Assembly: GCA_944472135.2 (NCBI GenBank)
Contig: OX235270.1
Location: 119,427,842-119,491,841, forward strand
From: Trichobilharzia regenti
Lineage: Eukaryota; Platyhelminthes; Trematoda; Strigeidida; Schistosomatidae
Direction: 5' to 3'
DNA: 64,000 nt
Position 1 is the first letter of the stretch. Every line of letters begins with the position of its first letter. A model generated the notes under the pieces. That model made no database searches. It saw nothing but the letters and a program-made list of their open reading frames with translations, and was not told the DNA's origin. Positions 21,416 to 34,200 of the stretch are shown in pieces. A program made the translations under genes and the position numbers.

Positions 21416-22239
21416 GATTTATGAAATGAGTAACAGCAGGTTAGTCATAAGAAGAAGTGGTTATATAATTGTAACAGTTACGTTTACTCATTCAACAAGC
21501 AGGCATTGTAAGCAGTCATAATTACAATGGCAATCATATCTGATAGAATTTAGTCTGCACCAAACGAAAGACTAGACGCTTGATATTAGCTGCTATCTAA
21601 TGCGTAATCATTACATCCACCACAGTCCTGCGGTTAATTCTACAGCTCGAATAGGTCAGTGGTAACGTCTCTGACAGGAATAATGTTTGATGCAGATTAG
21701 AATCTCAGAAGAGTCATGAGTTCCTTCAAGACTGCATGTATGCCTTGCTGACGAGTACCAACAAGCACTACACCTAGGCTTTTAGGCTTCCTACTGATCG
21801 CCTCTTGTGACCTAACAATAAGTCGGAGTTCACCGTTAAGGCCAGTCATTTAGCAAGATAACCACATTGCAAACTTTACTGATGGAATTCAGTCTGCACA
21901 AACACCGAGTAGACACATTTCACTAATTATTATCTAGTGTCCAATGAAAACAGTAATACTTCTTACAATAAAACTAATCCTTCTTTAAACGCATCATTCC
22001 CATTAAAACCCTGTCACGGATAACTAAACAAAGAGAGGAGCTGGTTGCAAATACCTTTATTGCTGACACCTTTCTTAGTTTTATGATCCGTCTTCGATTA
22101 CATGAATCAACCTGCAAATTTCATTTGGTTTTATTCTTTTAATCTGGCTGTAAATATTGTATTCCCATAAGCGTTATAAGAAAGCTGAAGTGTTTATTAA
22201 TGCTTAAAGTAAATTGCTATAAATAATAAAATCGATATA
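21416..22239. other. Non-coding spacer with a faint tRNA-like patch
   Basis: No gene. At 21655-21690 GGTCAGTGGTAACGTCTCTGAC resembles a tRNA D-arm and box A, but no clear box B follows. This could be a very old SINE. Confidence 0.4.
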
Positions 22240-22410
22240 TGCAATTAACAGTGTTCTCTGAGCTGGCTGGTTTAGTTGCGGAGCTTTCATCGTATTTCTG
22301 GACGACATCTTTAGCGCAGTATTGAGGATAAAGTGAAATGATTTAAATTTCTTCATGAGTGAAAGCTCCTCAACTAAACCAAAGAGCTCAGAGAACACTA
22401 TTAATTGCAA
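22240..22410. repeat. Foldback repeat, two ~50-bp inverted arms
   Basis: The left arm (22240-22290, TGCAATTAACAGTGTTCTC...GAGCTTTCAT) and the right arm (22358-22410, read in reverse) pair with about six mismatches around a 67-bp loop. No transposase is nearby. It may be a MITE-like or snap-back element, or a hairpin-forming transcript. Confidence 0.65.
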
Positions 22411-23217
22411 ATCATCCACCTGGGTTACAAATCTTTTCTATTATTTCAAAATCGATATCTACAGGATGCTTTTTTAAAGTTACAACACAGCCTTATCAGG
22501 TATGTATATATGTAAGTTAATGAAAATTTTAGGAAACTCCCATATTATAAGACTTATCTTAGCCAATGTATTAAAAAATTTACAAGTCTTAGTGTGAAAT
22601 TTAGATTTATGTGCTTCAAGGAACACACTTTCACTCAACTCAGATGAGCCTTTTGAACAACATATTGTTAAATTTTTCTCTGTAATATATGTCTACATCT
22701 ATACTTCAAGTACTCATTTACTTACTGACGTTTTATATGGCTGAAGAGGGTAGAATTAAAAGGTGGTTAAGCACAATGTTATAAGAATTATTCAGTTATC
22801 TATTTTTACTTGTATTCAGTTTTTCCATAAGGCTAACAATAGATAGTAAGTACCAATAAAGAACTAAGGAATATATGTCCAGTTTGCTGACAAATAGTAA
22901 ACTGCAAGAACTAATTGTCTTATAGTATCCTACATATTTACCTAATAGGTTTAGTAGCAACCCGTAGTGATTGTAGTGAAGCGATGATCCACTTGGTGGT
23001 TCAGTATTTTGTAAGTTAACGGGTGCAGAACTGAACTTCCAATCTCAAAGCTGTTTATTCAAATCCTTCCATAACCTAAATTTTCATTTTACCTATAGTA
23101 ATTACCCATCTTTCGGTGGTTGAAGTTTCAGTATCAATGCAGTTGTCTTTTACGGTGTAGGGTTTTCATCCCCAGGCTCAACCTTTCCTCATTTGTGTAC
23201 TTGGGATTGGCTAGTAA
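22411..23217. other. Non-coding spacer
   Basis: Nothing supported on either strand. Confidence 0.5.
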
Positions 23218-23543
23218 AGACTAGTAACTGAAATGCGAAGTCTGTGTTTAGTAGCTTAGTTGGTTTTCCAATGGTTCGCTAACCAATGTCAGTTCATGAT
23301 GAAATCCTGTAACTAATCAACCAAACCCCTACAAACCAATACTTGAATATCAATGATATGCTCACTGGCGATTAGTCCTATTCAGGTAGGTAGTTCCCTA
23401 GGTTTCCAGTGGGAAGTGGTGACCAGTAGAGTGTATCAGGTGGGGTGTGAGGACAAATACTCGCCGAAGATATTGGCTAGCGATTGCGCTAAATCGTGAA
23501 TTGGCAGAAGTTGGAATTCATGCGTCACTGGATCGGGTCCCAG

Positions 23544-23598
23544 TGGCTTAATGGTATACGAGCTTGCCTTGTGACCAGAAGGTCCTGGGTTCGAACCC
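23544..23598 (+). promoter_or_regulatory. Internal RNA polymerase III promoter, boxes A and B
   Basis: Box A TGGCTTAATGG (23544-23554) and box B GGTTCGAACCC (23588-23598) both match the tRNA-type consensus exactly, spaced 33 bp apart. They lie 14 bp upstream of the ribozyme. Confidence 0.8.
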
Positions 23599-23611
23599 CT
23601 GTGGTGTGTGT

Positions 23612-23657
23612 GTACTGCTGAAGAGTCCCAAACAAGGACGAAACAGCTGTTCAGTAC
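23612..23657 (+). ncRNA. Hammerhead ribozyme, type I, complete core
   Basis: All parts of a hammerhead are present in order. Stem I is GTACTG (23612-23617) pairing perfectly with CAGTAC (23652-23657). The core is CTGAAGA (23618-23624), which keeps every invariant base, since position 7 is free. Stem II is GTCC/GGAC with a 7-base loop (23625-23639). GAAA is at 23640-23643. Helix III is the self-complementary ACAGCTGT (23643-23650). The cut is predicted after T23651 in a GTT triplet, allowed although GTC is commoner. Helix III has no loop, so the active form may be a dimer of two RNAs, as reported for other minimal hammerheads. Confidence 0.85.
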
Positions 23658-23755
23658 TCCCTGTTGGTTTTTCAATGGTTCTCTAACCAGTGTCAGTTCA
23701 TGATGAAATCCTGTAACCAGTCAACTAAATCCCTACAAACCAATACTTAAAGATC

Positions 23756-24971
23756 ATTCTGTATGAAATACAATCACTGTTAAAACAAATGAAATCTACT
23801 TTAACTTATAAATACAGTTAAACAAATGGCGGAATTACATGATCACAAATCTATGGATAAATAGGTTGAAGAAAGGAATCTAAATGACAGCGAGATTGTT
23901 TCAGATAGTCTTGAGTTAGCAGACTGAAACTTATATAATATAGGTTATATTTGAAAGGAAAAGTGAAAATCTAGGTCTTAACACGATTCGAACTAGCCGC
24001 CTCAGAATAACAAGACTGGCATCCTACTGATTGAGTCATGTACATAATTAGTCAGCTTTCTTCGGAATAAAATTATATATATATATATATTGTGGAGCAG
24101 TGACCAGACCCAGTGGATGAATGGTGTAATGAGCAGCGCCTCTAGACGCATATGGATGATAAAAAGAAATATTGGATAAGTTTAAAGAAACACCAGAAAT
24201 ATCATCGTTGGTATGAATAAAGCAACACTGTTCAATATTAAAACATTTAAAATATAAATGATGATAATAAAGGCTTTATTCCGAAAAGTTCCTTTTAAAC
24301 ATAGTACAGGATTTCCAGCTTGTTTTATTGCAAAGTATTTACTCCTTATAACGTAATATTTGATGATGTATTACCTGAAGTAATGTCGTCCCATCCAAAG
24401 CATTCTCTGTTACTCCGCGAAGTTCTACTTCCTTCAAAAAAAAGTCGCAACACTAGGTTGGATGAAACCATTTTTTGAAAATGTGAGTACGAGTAAATTG
24501 TCATTCATGAAAGCAGTTGATTGTTCAGGTAACCGGAAAGAAAGCAACAAATTCACAGGTAAGATAAATCAAGTTTATACATTATTCCAAGGAAATTAAA
24601 ATTACAATCGAATTAGTACATTGGAAAAATCTCTCAAATCTCTTGCTATTTTTATATCATGAAGAAAAGTGATTTTAACAATAAAAGATATTCAAAATGA
24701 AAAAGTTTAATTTTAGAAAAGACGAAGCAGATTTCTATTTTTCTAGAAACTTTCATAATTAATGAATTGGAAAAAAAGAGATATCTTTTTTGTATATAAT
24801 AAGAACTAATGAGAAAGAAAACCTCCAGTAGTATCGAAGTTATGCTGTATCTGCTTCAAAACAGATGGTCTCACGCACAATTAGAAATGTTCAAACAAAT
24901 AAAACTCAAAATTAAAGACACTAATTACAAATTAATAAATACTGCTATGTCTAACAGTAGACTTCCACACA

Positions 24972-25021
<50 letters not shown>

Positions 25022-25489
25022 TAAATAATAATAAAGTTCTGATTGTAAGTGTATTCCAACTCCTCAGGGATATTTAATAAAGGCATCATTTTTCTTCTAT
25101 TCCCTCTCTCTTTCTCCTTTTCCAGGTCCCATTCACGCAACATTCTTTGTTTGTATCTAATTGGATTGGTTATAGTTACAGTTACAATCTTTGTTACTGT
25201 TATTATTGTTATTATTATTAATTGACACGAAAGTTAATTGTCTACACACTAATTAATCAGTATTCTTGTATGCATGGATTTGTTTATCAGGAAATTGAAA
25301 CAATATTCAATAATTCATTGTACATATCAATGCCTTTTCCCCATTACATTCGATTTCACTACAGCATCTGATTCTTTCTTCTTTTTTTAAAAAAAAGTGG
25401 CGCCGTTTATAAGCTTACTGAATGAGAAAAAACGAAACCTGCTACTGCTCAAATATTTGACATCCTTCTAGTAGTATTGGTTGTATCAG
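23756..25489. other. Non-coding spacer
   Basis: No gene found. Short AT runs at 24074-24090. A patch near 24108-24140 (CCCAGTGGATGAATGGTGTAA) resembles an SM-alpha box A region, but the rest of the repeat is not readable. Confidence 0.45.
24975..25016. repeat. (TA)n microsatellite
   Basis: A pure TA run of about 42 bases. Confidence 0.95.
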
Positions 25490-26300
25490 CCCTAACGGAT
25501 TGATTGCTGACAAAATTTCAGCACGGATACAGAAGGCTAGCTTGGCATTTTCACGACAACTTACGTCATCTGTCTGGCGCAGACGTAATCTCTGACTGAC
25601 TGCCGATCAAATGGCGAGTCTACTACTCAGTAACTCGCTCTGTCCTCCTTCATGGCTTTGAGTTTGACATGGCCATTGAAAGTGGAAGACAGGAGAAGGC
25701 TGGCTAACTTGTTTTTGATCACAGGCGCCTGCGTTCTATCTCCCATGTTAAGTGGTATAATGCGTTGAGCAATACTGTGGTGAGGCTTCGGTCGAGTGTT
25801 AGGTAAGGAGGGGAAATCAGTCGACGAGGTTGTGAATTTACATCGATTTAGATGTTTAGGACATGCGTCATGCATGCATTCCTGGCCATCCATCGCCTTC
25901 CTTGACCGACGGGCTATGTTAGGTGATATAGGATGGATCAGGTTGGAAAAGAGCCGGTGGTGGTCAAAACACAACATGACTTCATCAATCAATGAAATCC
26001 ACAACAGTTCGTCTAAGTCACATATGAAGGTGCAGACTTCGTGACTAGTCGCGTTCCTGAGGATGGTAAAAACCAAAGGCTGGAGACAATTGGTGAAATC
26101 GCTCAAAACCTTTCTGAATGGCGCGGATGCATTCACTCTTTATAATTGATAATTCCCAATAAAATTATATTGTTCTTCTATATTACTATTCTTTTTGCCT
26201 TATATCTCTGTTTTGAATCTTTCTCTATTCTCTTCTCTTGTTTTGTGTGCAACACGGGGTGTGGCAACTCGAACTTCTGCACTTCTGTCCAAAGTTTTAC
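25490..26300 (+). pseudogene. RTE-type LINE 3' part, second copy (Perere-3/SR3-like)
   Basis: Same family as 20125-21415, starting further 3'. Broken pieces of the C-terminal region of the RT protein are readable in shifting frames: DRLLTKFQHG-like start, LFDHRRLRSIS...KWYNALSNTVVRLRSSVR, then HRFRCLGHASCMHSWPSIAF and GDIGWIRLEKSRWWSKHN. The 3' UTR continues to about 26300 (GGGGTGTGGCAACTCGAACTTCTGC, parallel to 21345-21380). Truncated at the 5' side and full of frame changes; no active enzyme. Confidence 0.65.
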
Positions 26301-28127
26301 GTTGAAACCAATCATCTAGTCAGTAATACATTCAAACAATATAGATGTTTCAAGATTCACTATTTCCATACTAATACTTTTATAATAATGACACGTGTTC
26401 AAGAGGTTGAATAAATTGTTGAAGAGTTAATTGAAAACAAGGAGAGTATTTTACACTTGTGTTACCCTCGACATATATGCATTTCAACAAATTGTGTATA
26501 TTTTTGTTTTGTTAGCTCAGTTTGTCTGCTTTTCTTTTAAAATAATTTGTTTTTAAAATTTTGATTATTCAATGACCTGTAAAAGTTGAAATAATTCAAC
26601 ATAAGTAGGATTAATTCTACTACCAATTTAACTTCAGCTTTTTTTTTCTTATTATTTTTCTTTATATCTAGAGTGGATTAATCAACCTAAATGTACCTCT
26701 ATATGTGCATAGAAAGACAAACACGAACGCACACACACACAAATGTATGCATATATTTGTGTACACACGTGTACATAGGACAATAGAATTAGATGGAATA
26801 AATTGAGATGTAAATCCAACTGTCGTATATTGATGAAATTCGTAATAGACACTTGAAATAAATATCAAGTCAATTAAAAGTCAATTATTTAAAGCACTTT
26901 ATATGAATGTGTGTTAAAAATAATGAAGAATAAGAAAAAGAAGGCTTTAAATTAATGAAATAAAATCACTTATATTATACACTAGTCTAGTATGAATTAT
27001 TTCAATTTATCAATCATTTCTTTTTATTTATTCTATAATAAATGGAAATTAAAGGAAAAGCTCCTCCACCCCAAAATATAAATACACCTTTTTGCAATTT
27101 ACAAGATGAATTATAAATGGTTATTAAATAATAAATTAAATATCTAACACTTGTTAACTTTCTGAATTGCATACAATTGGGGATGGGGTAGGGGGTGGGG
27201 GTGCGATCAGGTATCCTTTTTTATCTTTCGACCAAAAGTTGAGAAGTTAACTAAACTGGATTAAAAAATACACAATAAGTTTGTCTTTTCAAGGATGACG
27301 TTAAATCATACCCCAAAGATACACCCGTTTGAATGAATGCCAGTGGGATATTTGTGAAGACAAGGTATTTCTGCCTAGATATGATTATCAATATATATAC
27401 TACCATAGACTGGCAAGACTCGTTCGCTGAAACTCGTAAATTTAGGAGTACGCTGTGAGAATTTTTTTAAACACATTGCCGAGATTTTAGCTGAAAAAAA
27501 TGACTTCATTAATTGGCAGTAAATTTGATGCAGCGTAAGTTGAGTTTCTAGGTCACATACACACACACACACACACGCATACACAAATCTTAAAGAAGAT
27601 GACTATATCCACTAACACGTTATGCTCTAGATTTGGATAGGTGAGGGAATTTACTGAGATCCTATTAATCACCAACAGGATATATCTGTAAACTGTTCTT
27701 AGAGAATAACATTAGACATGCAGTTTGCATTAAATTATATTATCATTGAACTAATTCAAATGTAAATGGATTCCCTATGTTTCTAATGGGAAAACTGGTT
27801 AACTATTGAGTATAACTCATATTGCCTTGTATAATCTTAATTATTTGCTGTACATGTACTGCAGTATTCTTTAGTCTTAATATACATATATGAGCAAAAT
27901 ATTGGTTTCACTCAGTTATCAGAACATTTTTCACTTCATCATCATGTTTTGCTTCAGCGTTAACTCCCTATAAGTGACCTTTCGCCTAACCTAGACACGT
28001 TGAATTCAGTCACTTATAAGGCATATTTCTTTTTAAGACTAGGGAATAAGAATTCAGTCAATTTCATACGATCACCCAAAGCTGATTAAGGTGAACTTAA
28101 CAATGATACCCTTCTCATCCCTTCCAG
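26301..28127. other. Non-coding spacer with CA microsatellite
   Basis: AT-rich. A (CA)n run lies at 27557-27577, and short CA runs at 26730-26741. No gene-like frame longer than background. Confidence 0.5.
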
Positions 28128-28300
28128 TCTATGTGGAACACAGGGCTTCAAACTTGAGCTTTGAAGAATTTGTAGCGGTGGCGTTTTTTTTTCCCGGTTG
28201 GGCTTGCTAGCATTACACATTACCTCTCTTCCTTTCATGGCTTGTTACCGGTTTAGCTAAGTTTAGAAGTGCGTTGGCCAGAAATCGAATGTGGAACACT
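28128..28300 (-). mobile_element. tRNA/RTE chimeric SINE, decayed copy
   Basis: On the - strand it shows traces of the tRNA-like head, the GCTAGCAA body and the RTE tail (GCCCTGTGTTCCAC). Best read by comparison with the clean copy at 39288-39515. Many substitutions. Confidence 0.55.
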
Positions 28301-28830
28301 TACTTGATTTGACAGCTTTCTGCCAGTGAATCAGCGATGCACACGGACAACAGTCTTAGTAAAATGAAATATAATATCTAGTGTGGAAGATGAAAGAATA
28401 TCGGATGGGTTACTTATCAGGAGAAAGGTAGGATAAAAATTGTTTCTATGCCTTGAATGCATAATAATTGACAATGGTATAGCTATAGTTTAATTCAGAG
28501 GTATTCCAGTGATGCTAATCTTCTTCAATTCTTCATTTTTATGCCCCAACAACCAGCGATCATTGGCGAAAAACATCTTAAAAGGTGAAACATACGCATG
28601 GATGTGAAGATCTGTTTCTCCAGGGTTTCCTAGTTTAGGCTTATTTGACGAAACTGGAAAGGGATCATTTGAATATAATACACCTGCATTTTTTATGGAT
28701 CCAAAACTAAGAAGCAGAAGTCCCATTTATTCTGTGATTGATCCCTAGGTCAGATTAGTTGATCGTGATACTGCTACTGATTTAGTATCCAAAAGGTAGG
28801 AAGAAATGAAAACTGTTAGAATGTGACAAA
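28301..28830. other. Non-coding spacer
   Basis: No gene or repeat recognised. Confidence 0.5.
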
Positions 28831-29076
28831 ACGCATTGGGAATTCCATTATGGGTAAATTTTGTTTTGATAAAGTCTCACAGTGTTATACAGTAATGTTT
28901 ACTGATGACGTTTCGAGTACAATTTATGATTATGAGCTGTAATAAATTGTGCTCGAAACATCATCAGTGAACATTACTGTATAACACTGTGAGACTTTAT
29001 CAAAACAAAAATTTACCCATAATGGAATTACACTCTACCACAGTGCACAAGTTATATCCTTATACGCATTGGGAAT
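28831..29076. mobile_element. Foldback insertion with 13-bp target duplication, Penelope-terminal-like
   Basis: The 13-mer ACGCATTGGGAAT stands on both sides (28831-28843 and 29064-29076). Between them are two 86-bp inverted arms (28841-28926 and 28943-29029) with about five mismatches, a 16-bp loop and a short unique tail. The arms share TATACAGTAAT and ACTGATGA with the 3' end of the Penelope-like element at 38790-39830, and GCTCGAAAC with the fragment at 49855. A long target duplication and inverted terminal copies fit known insertion forms of Penelope-like elements. The family link is inference. Confidence 0.65.
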
Positions 29077-31289
29077 GCTAGATAATAAGTATTGCGTCCT
29101 CTGATCATAGGTTTAAGACTTCTTCAGACCTAATCGAGAAAGTTCTCATTTCAAGTGGACGCTTTTAGTTTTTTGTGTCGTATGTCGTTTGAGTTGGATA
29201 ACATAACTGAGAAATTTCCATCGTCGTTCTGCGCAATATCTAACTTCATTGTGCAACGAACTCTAGGAATTTGCCATGGATGAAATATTTGTCTTTCTTG
29301 GCAACCTTAACCTTGATTGTATGTTCGCGCAGACTTAACCAGTACTTATTGAACGTATCCGTACTATAGCCTCTGGCGTATCAATGACTATGACTATGTG
29401 TTGTGCCATGGTCGTTCTCACTAATATAATTGCAAATGATTTGCAGTAGTCTTGGTAAACGTGACGACAGTCTTTAAATGTGCTAAATCGGTTGGCAAAG
29501 TGAACGATTTCACTAAAGTTATGGAGTATTTCTTTAATTCCCAAGGAGTATTTGCACTGAGGCATCTCTGTGCATCTTACTCTTTCACAATGTTTGACTG
29601 GTTGTGTAGGTCAAAGTTAGCCTGTCCATAACTTATTGACTCCTTAAGTGGTGAGCATGTTAGTGCTTTACACATACACCAGAGGTATCAATGGAGCACT
29701 CCAATATTAGGTTACCTAACCAGTGGGCTTATTACTCTGTGGAATAAATTCCTTCACTGTGTCAGTAGTCACATGCTTGTATCACAGACTGAGTCATTCA
29801 TTTCCAGCTGCACAATTTAAAATTGTGAAACGATGATTGTTTAAGACATAATTTCTTAGGCGCTTAAAAGTGAGGTAGATATCTGTGGTAACTCTAGAGT
29901 TAATACATGATATTATTGTTCCGGCATGCATGGGTATAGACGCATTTATTAGAACCTAGCTCATGTTAGTTTATTTTGCAAAAGTAAAACTTTTAAACTA
30001 TCAAGTTACCTTAAACTATCCAATTTCAGCATCTAATAGCGTTATTCATATGCATAATTATTAGGCATTCCTCACTCTCCTCTAAACTTGCAGGTTTTCC
30101 TTCCAGAGGTTATCTGTTCAACATTTTTCTAATAAATACTCATGAAGAACAAGAATACTGAACCTTAGGTACTTAAATTGTCGAATTACATCTCTTTTCC
30201 AGAGGATATTTACAGGAAATTTGTTCAAATTAATTTATTTTATTGACGAAAAAAACACAGATTTTTCTCTCAAGTATACAAACACTTGAAAAGTTGATAA
30301 CAAGCATTTCTTATAAATTGTTATTTGTTATTGACAACTAATGGAAATGTTCAGATAATAATAATAATACAATTCTCTTTTTCAAGTTCTATCAACCGTA
30401 CAAAAGTGTATGAAGGTATTTCACAGTACTAATGACTTTAAGTTAACTAAATGCGTTAACGACCACTCACACATACACATAAATTTAAGGTAAATAATGA
30501 AGTAATTGTGTTTATACTCTTTCTGTTTCTCTCTCTCTCTTTCTTTTGATATCATTTTCATACATAAGTAGGCCAAAACGGACTAGTTTCCCTTCATCTC
30601 AATTTATCTTCGCTTATCCCAATAACATTGTTATCATTATGGGTATTCTTCTTTTATAAGTCAGGCGGAAATCTTACATAAATCTGTTTATTTGTGCTGT
30701 TGTTATGACCGTTATAATAATTACTAAAGGCAAGCATCTCTTAGAATCGTATCAACGTGAAAAACTGTGTCTCTCATTCTATTTGTGCATAACATTGTGT
30801 GTATGTGTATGTATGTTTTTATATGTGCATATTGAAACCTAGAGGATACTTTAGTCTGTGAAGAATTCGATGAAAAACGATACGGTATTCATTTCATATA
30901 ATAAGATTTTGTTACACTTACATTATATCCTTTTTTACTCAAGTAAAAATTGATACTTATCCTATTATTCCATAGTAGTATGAAAACGTAAATCAACCCG
31001 CGGAATTTTCTAGTTTCTTCACTCCAGTTTCGTAATTGTATTATCTGATAGACAGAAAATGAAAAACTAAATTGTTAACAGAAGGAGTTCTCTCGTTAAT
31101 TAAATCTTTTTAAAGCTAACTTTATAAGCATAAATAATAACAATAATAATATACCTATACAGTACGCGCGAACAATTTTTTTCAAAGGTTTTTATCTAAG
31201 ACCCGTAAATTCAATACAATACACTGAACTACTTATAAGTAGCTGATCGAGTTAATGTGAATTTATGTATAAATGTAACCTCGTCTAGA
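29077..31289. other. Non-coding spacer, 2.2 kb
   Basis: No clear gene. An open - strand frame at 29335-29565 (76 codons) has no recognised motif and is likely chance. A short CT run is at 30528-30542. Confidence 0.45.
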
Positions 31290-34200
31290 TTACTAGCTCG
31301 CTAGTTTTCTTGCCGGTCCCAAGCCCGGGTAAAGAGGGAGGTTTGGGGCGTGGTGCTAGCAACTCCACCCCTGTAAAACAACCAAATCGCTACAGAAACT
31401 TCAACGAATAAATATATTAAAAATTCTAAAAATATAAACAATAGCCTTATTTTTCGCTGGAATCGCGGAAGTGAAATGACGCAGGCTGGTGAAAGCCTTC
31501 GGGAAGCCAGTCAGCCGATGTGCCTTCTTTCGATGAAAGCAAAAGTAAGGATGGGTACCTGGAATGTTCGCACAATGTACGAAACTGGAAAGGCTGCCCA
31601 GATAGCCGCTGAAATGAGAAGGTACAGAATAGAAGTGTTGGGAATCTGCGAAAGCAGATGGAACGGAACTGGAAGGTGCCAACTACCTACTGGAGAGACA
31701 GTAATCTTTCCGGCCACCCAGAGGACAACCACGAGCACACCGAGGGAGTGGCCATCATGATGTCACCAACAGCACCAAAGCTCTCATGCAGTGGGAACCA
31801 ATCTCCTCCAGGATAATGACAGCCAGGTTCAACTCAAAAGGAAGGAAAGTTACAGTCATTCAATGCTATGCGCCTACAAACGTCTCAGAACAAGAGAAGA
31901 AGGAGGCGTTCTACAGACAACTACAAGCAATAATGGACAACGTCCCAAATGGCGATATCAAAATCCTGATGGGCGACATGAATGCGAAGCTGGGAGAGAC
32001 AACACAGGAAGAGAACTCACCATGGGTCGTGAGGCCCTCGGTGAAATGAACGACAATGGTGAACTCTTCTCAGACTTCTGCGCCTTCAATGATTTGGTGA
32101 TTGTGGCAGTGTGTTCAAACACAAGGATATACACAAGACGACATGGATTTCACCAGATGGAAACACCAAGAACCAAATAGACTTCATCTCAATTTCAAGA
32201 AAGTGGAGACGGAGCCTACTGGACACAAGGTCAAGGAGAGGAGCAGATGGGTTCAGACCACTATCTAGTAGAAGGGACTTTCAAGGTGAAACTAAAAGCC
32301 TCGAGGATAGCTGGGATAGGCCACAATGCAAGTTCAACACTCAAAACTGAAGGACACAACCACAAAAGACACCTTCACTGCAACTGTCAGAGCAAAGCAG
32401 GAAACACTACGCGACAGCACTGAAGAATCATGCGTGGAAGAACATTGGAAGTCTCTGAAGGCGATTCTCAACGAAACGTGTTCAACGGTTCTAGGAAGAA
32501 AGAAGAGACAAGACAAGGAATGGCTCTCAACGGACACTTGGAAATTAATAGAAAAGAGAAGAATGGTGAAAGAGAAAATGATTCAATGCAAGGACGGACA
32601 GGAGAAGGAGACGCTGAGCTCAACTTACACAGCACTGGACAAAGAAGTGAAGAAGAGTGCTAGGAAGGACAAAAGACGATTCTACGACAACCTGCCACTG
32701 AAGCTGAGAAGGCAGCAGGCAAAAGGGACCTGAGGACACTATATCAGATAACCAAATCTCTATCCGGGAAGAGATCAACACAAGCGAAACCTATAAAAGA
32801 CAGCCAAGGGAAGCCCATTACCAAGGAAGAAAAACAGATTAAACAATGGGCGGATCACTTCAAAGGACTCTTGAACCGACCACCACCTGCAACCCGTCCA
32901 GAAATACCAACAACAGCGCGCACACAACTGCAAGTTGACACCAATCCTCCAACGAGAGCTGAAGTCTTGAACGCAATCAAACTTCTGAAAGCTGGAAAAG
33001 CAGCTGGACCAGATGGAATATCCCCTGAAGCACTGAAAGCGGACCCAGAGACTACAGCAGACATGCTGACTCCATTATTGCAAAAGGTCTGGAAGGAGGG
33101 AAAGGTGCCTACTGACTGGAGGAAAGGTTACCTCGTGAAACTACCAAAGAAGGGAGACTTAGGACACTGCAAGAACTGGCGAGGAATCATGCTCCTGTCG
33201 ACGCCAAGTAAAATCCTGAGTCGCATCATCCTGGAGAGAATAAAGGACGCACTGGAGACAGAACTCCGACCAGAACAAGCTGGATTCAGGAAAGGCAAAT
33301 CATGTTCTGACCAAATTGCAACTCTACGCACCATCATCACAGAACAAAGCATGGAATGGATATCAAACCTCTACCTCAACTTTATAGACTTCGAGAAGGC
33401 CTTCGACAGCGTAGCGTTGATCGTGAAGTAATTTGGAAACTACTCGAGTACTACGGCATACCTTATCAACCGTACGTATCAACCTTATTCAACAGCTGTA
33501 CCACAACCGCACATGTCAAGTCATCCACAACGGAAAACTCAGCGAGGCGTTTGGAGTAAACACAGGAGTCAGACAAGGGTGCTTATTATCTATCACCAAT
33601 GATATTCCTAATTGTGGTGGACTGGATTATGCGTCAGACAGTGAGTGGGAAACGAGAAGACAAGGATATCCTGGACCGACATGAAGAATCTAGAAGACCT
33701 GGATCTCGTGCATGGATGATTTATGTTTGATGTTACGAAAAATCGAAGACTTACAAGCGAAAACCGACCGACAAACTGGTCGAAGAAGCAGCCGGCGAAG
33801 ACAGGAATTCAAGTGAACACAGTCAAGACGGAGGTGATGAAAATAACCAACCAACCGACAACAACAACGGCAGCAACATCCAGAGTCAGTCACCATCAAC
33901 GGGAGGGATTTGAAAGAGTTTACTTCATTCAATTATCTAGGGAGCATTGTCTCAACTATAGGAGGTACGGACGAGGATGCCAAATCGAGAATCGGGAAGC
34001 CGAGAAACACATTCACATCAGCCTGAAACCAATCTGGAAATCTTCGTCACTCAGCATCAATAACAAAATTTGGTTTTTCAATACAAACGTCAAGTCAGTT
34101 CTTCTATACGGACCAGAAACTTGGCGGGTCACAAAGAATATTTCCGAAAGGTTGCAAACCTTTATTAACAACTGTCCTCGCTCTATACTGAAGATCAGAT

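Larger units (their letters stand above)
23218..23755 (+). mobile_element. SM-alpha-like repeat, one and a half tandem units, with hammerhead ribozyme
   Basis: A tRNA-headed repeat of the schistosome SM-alpha type. The full unit (about 23412-23755) has pol III boxes A and B, then a hammerhead ribozyme, then a shared 3' part (GTTGGTTTTYCAATGGTTC, CAGTTCATGATGAAATCCTG, CTACAAACCAATACTT). The same 3' part is also present just upstream (23258-23345), so two units stand head to tail, the first missing its 5' half and ribozyme. A second full unit is at 51775-52105. Such repeats are transcribed by pol III and cut by their own ribozyme; they carry no protein and must borrow an RT. Confidence 0.8.

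Noticed and set aside
25627..26136. A 169-codon open frame on the - strand.
   Set aside because: It is antisense to the RTE-like C-terminal pseudogene at 25490-26300, where the + strand reads known element protein.
28895..28965. CTGATGA and CGAAAC in the foldback look like a hammerhead core.
   Set aside because: Both words come from the palindrome itself. Stem II does not form next to GAAA in either orientation and no stem I is present. Hammerheads are reported in Penelope-like elements, but this copy does not show one.
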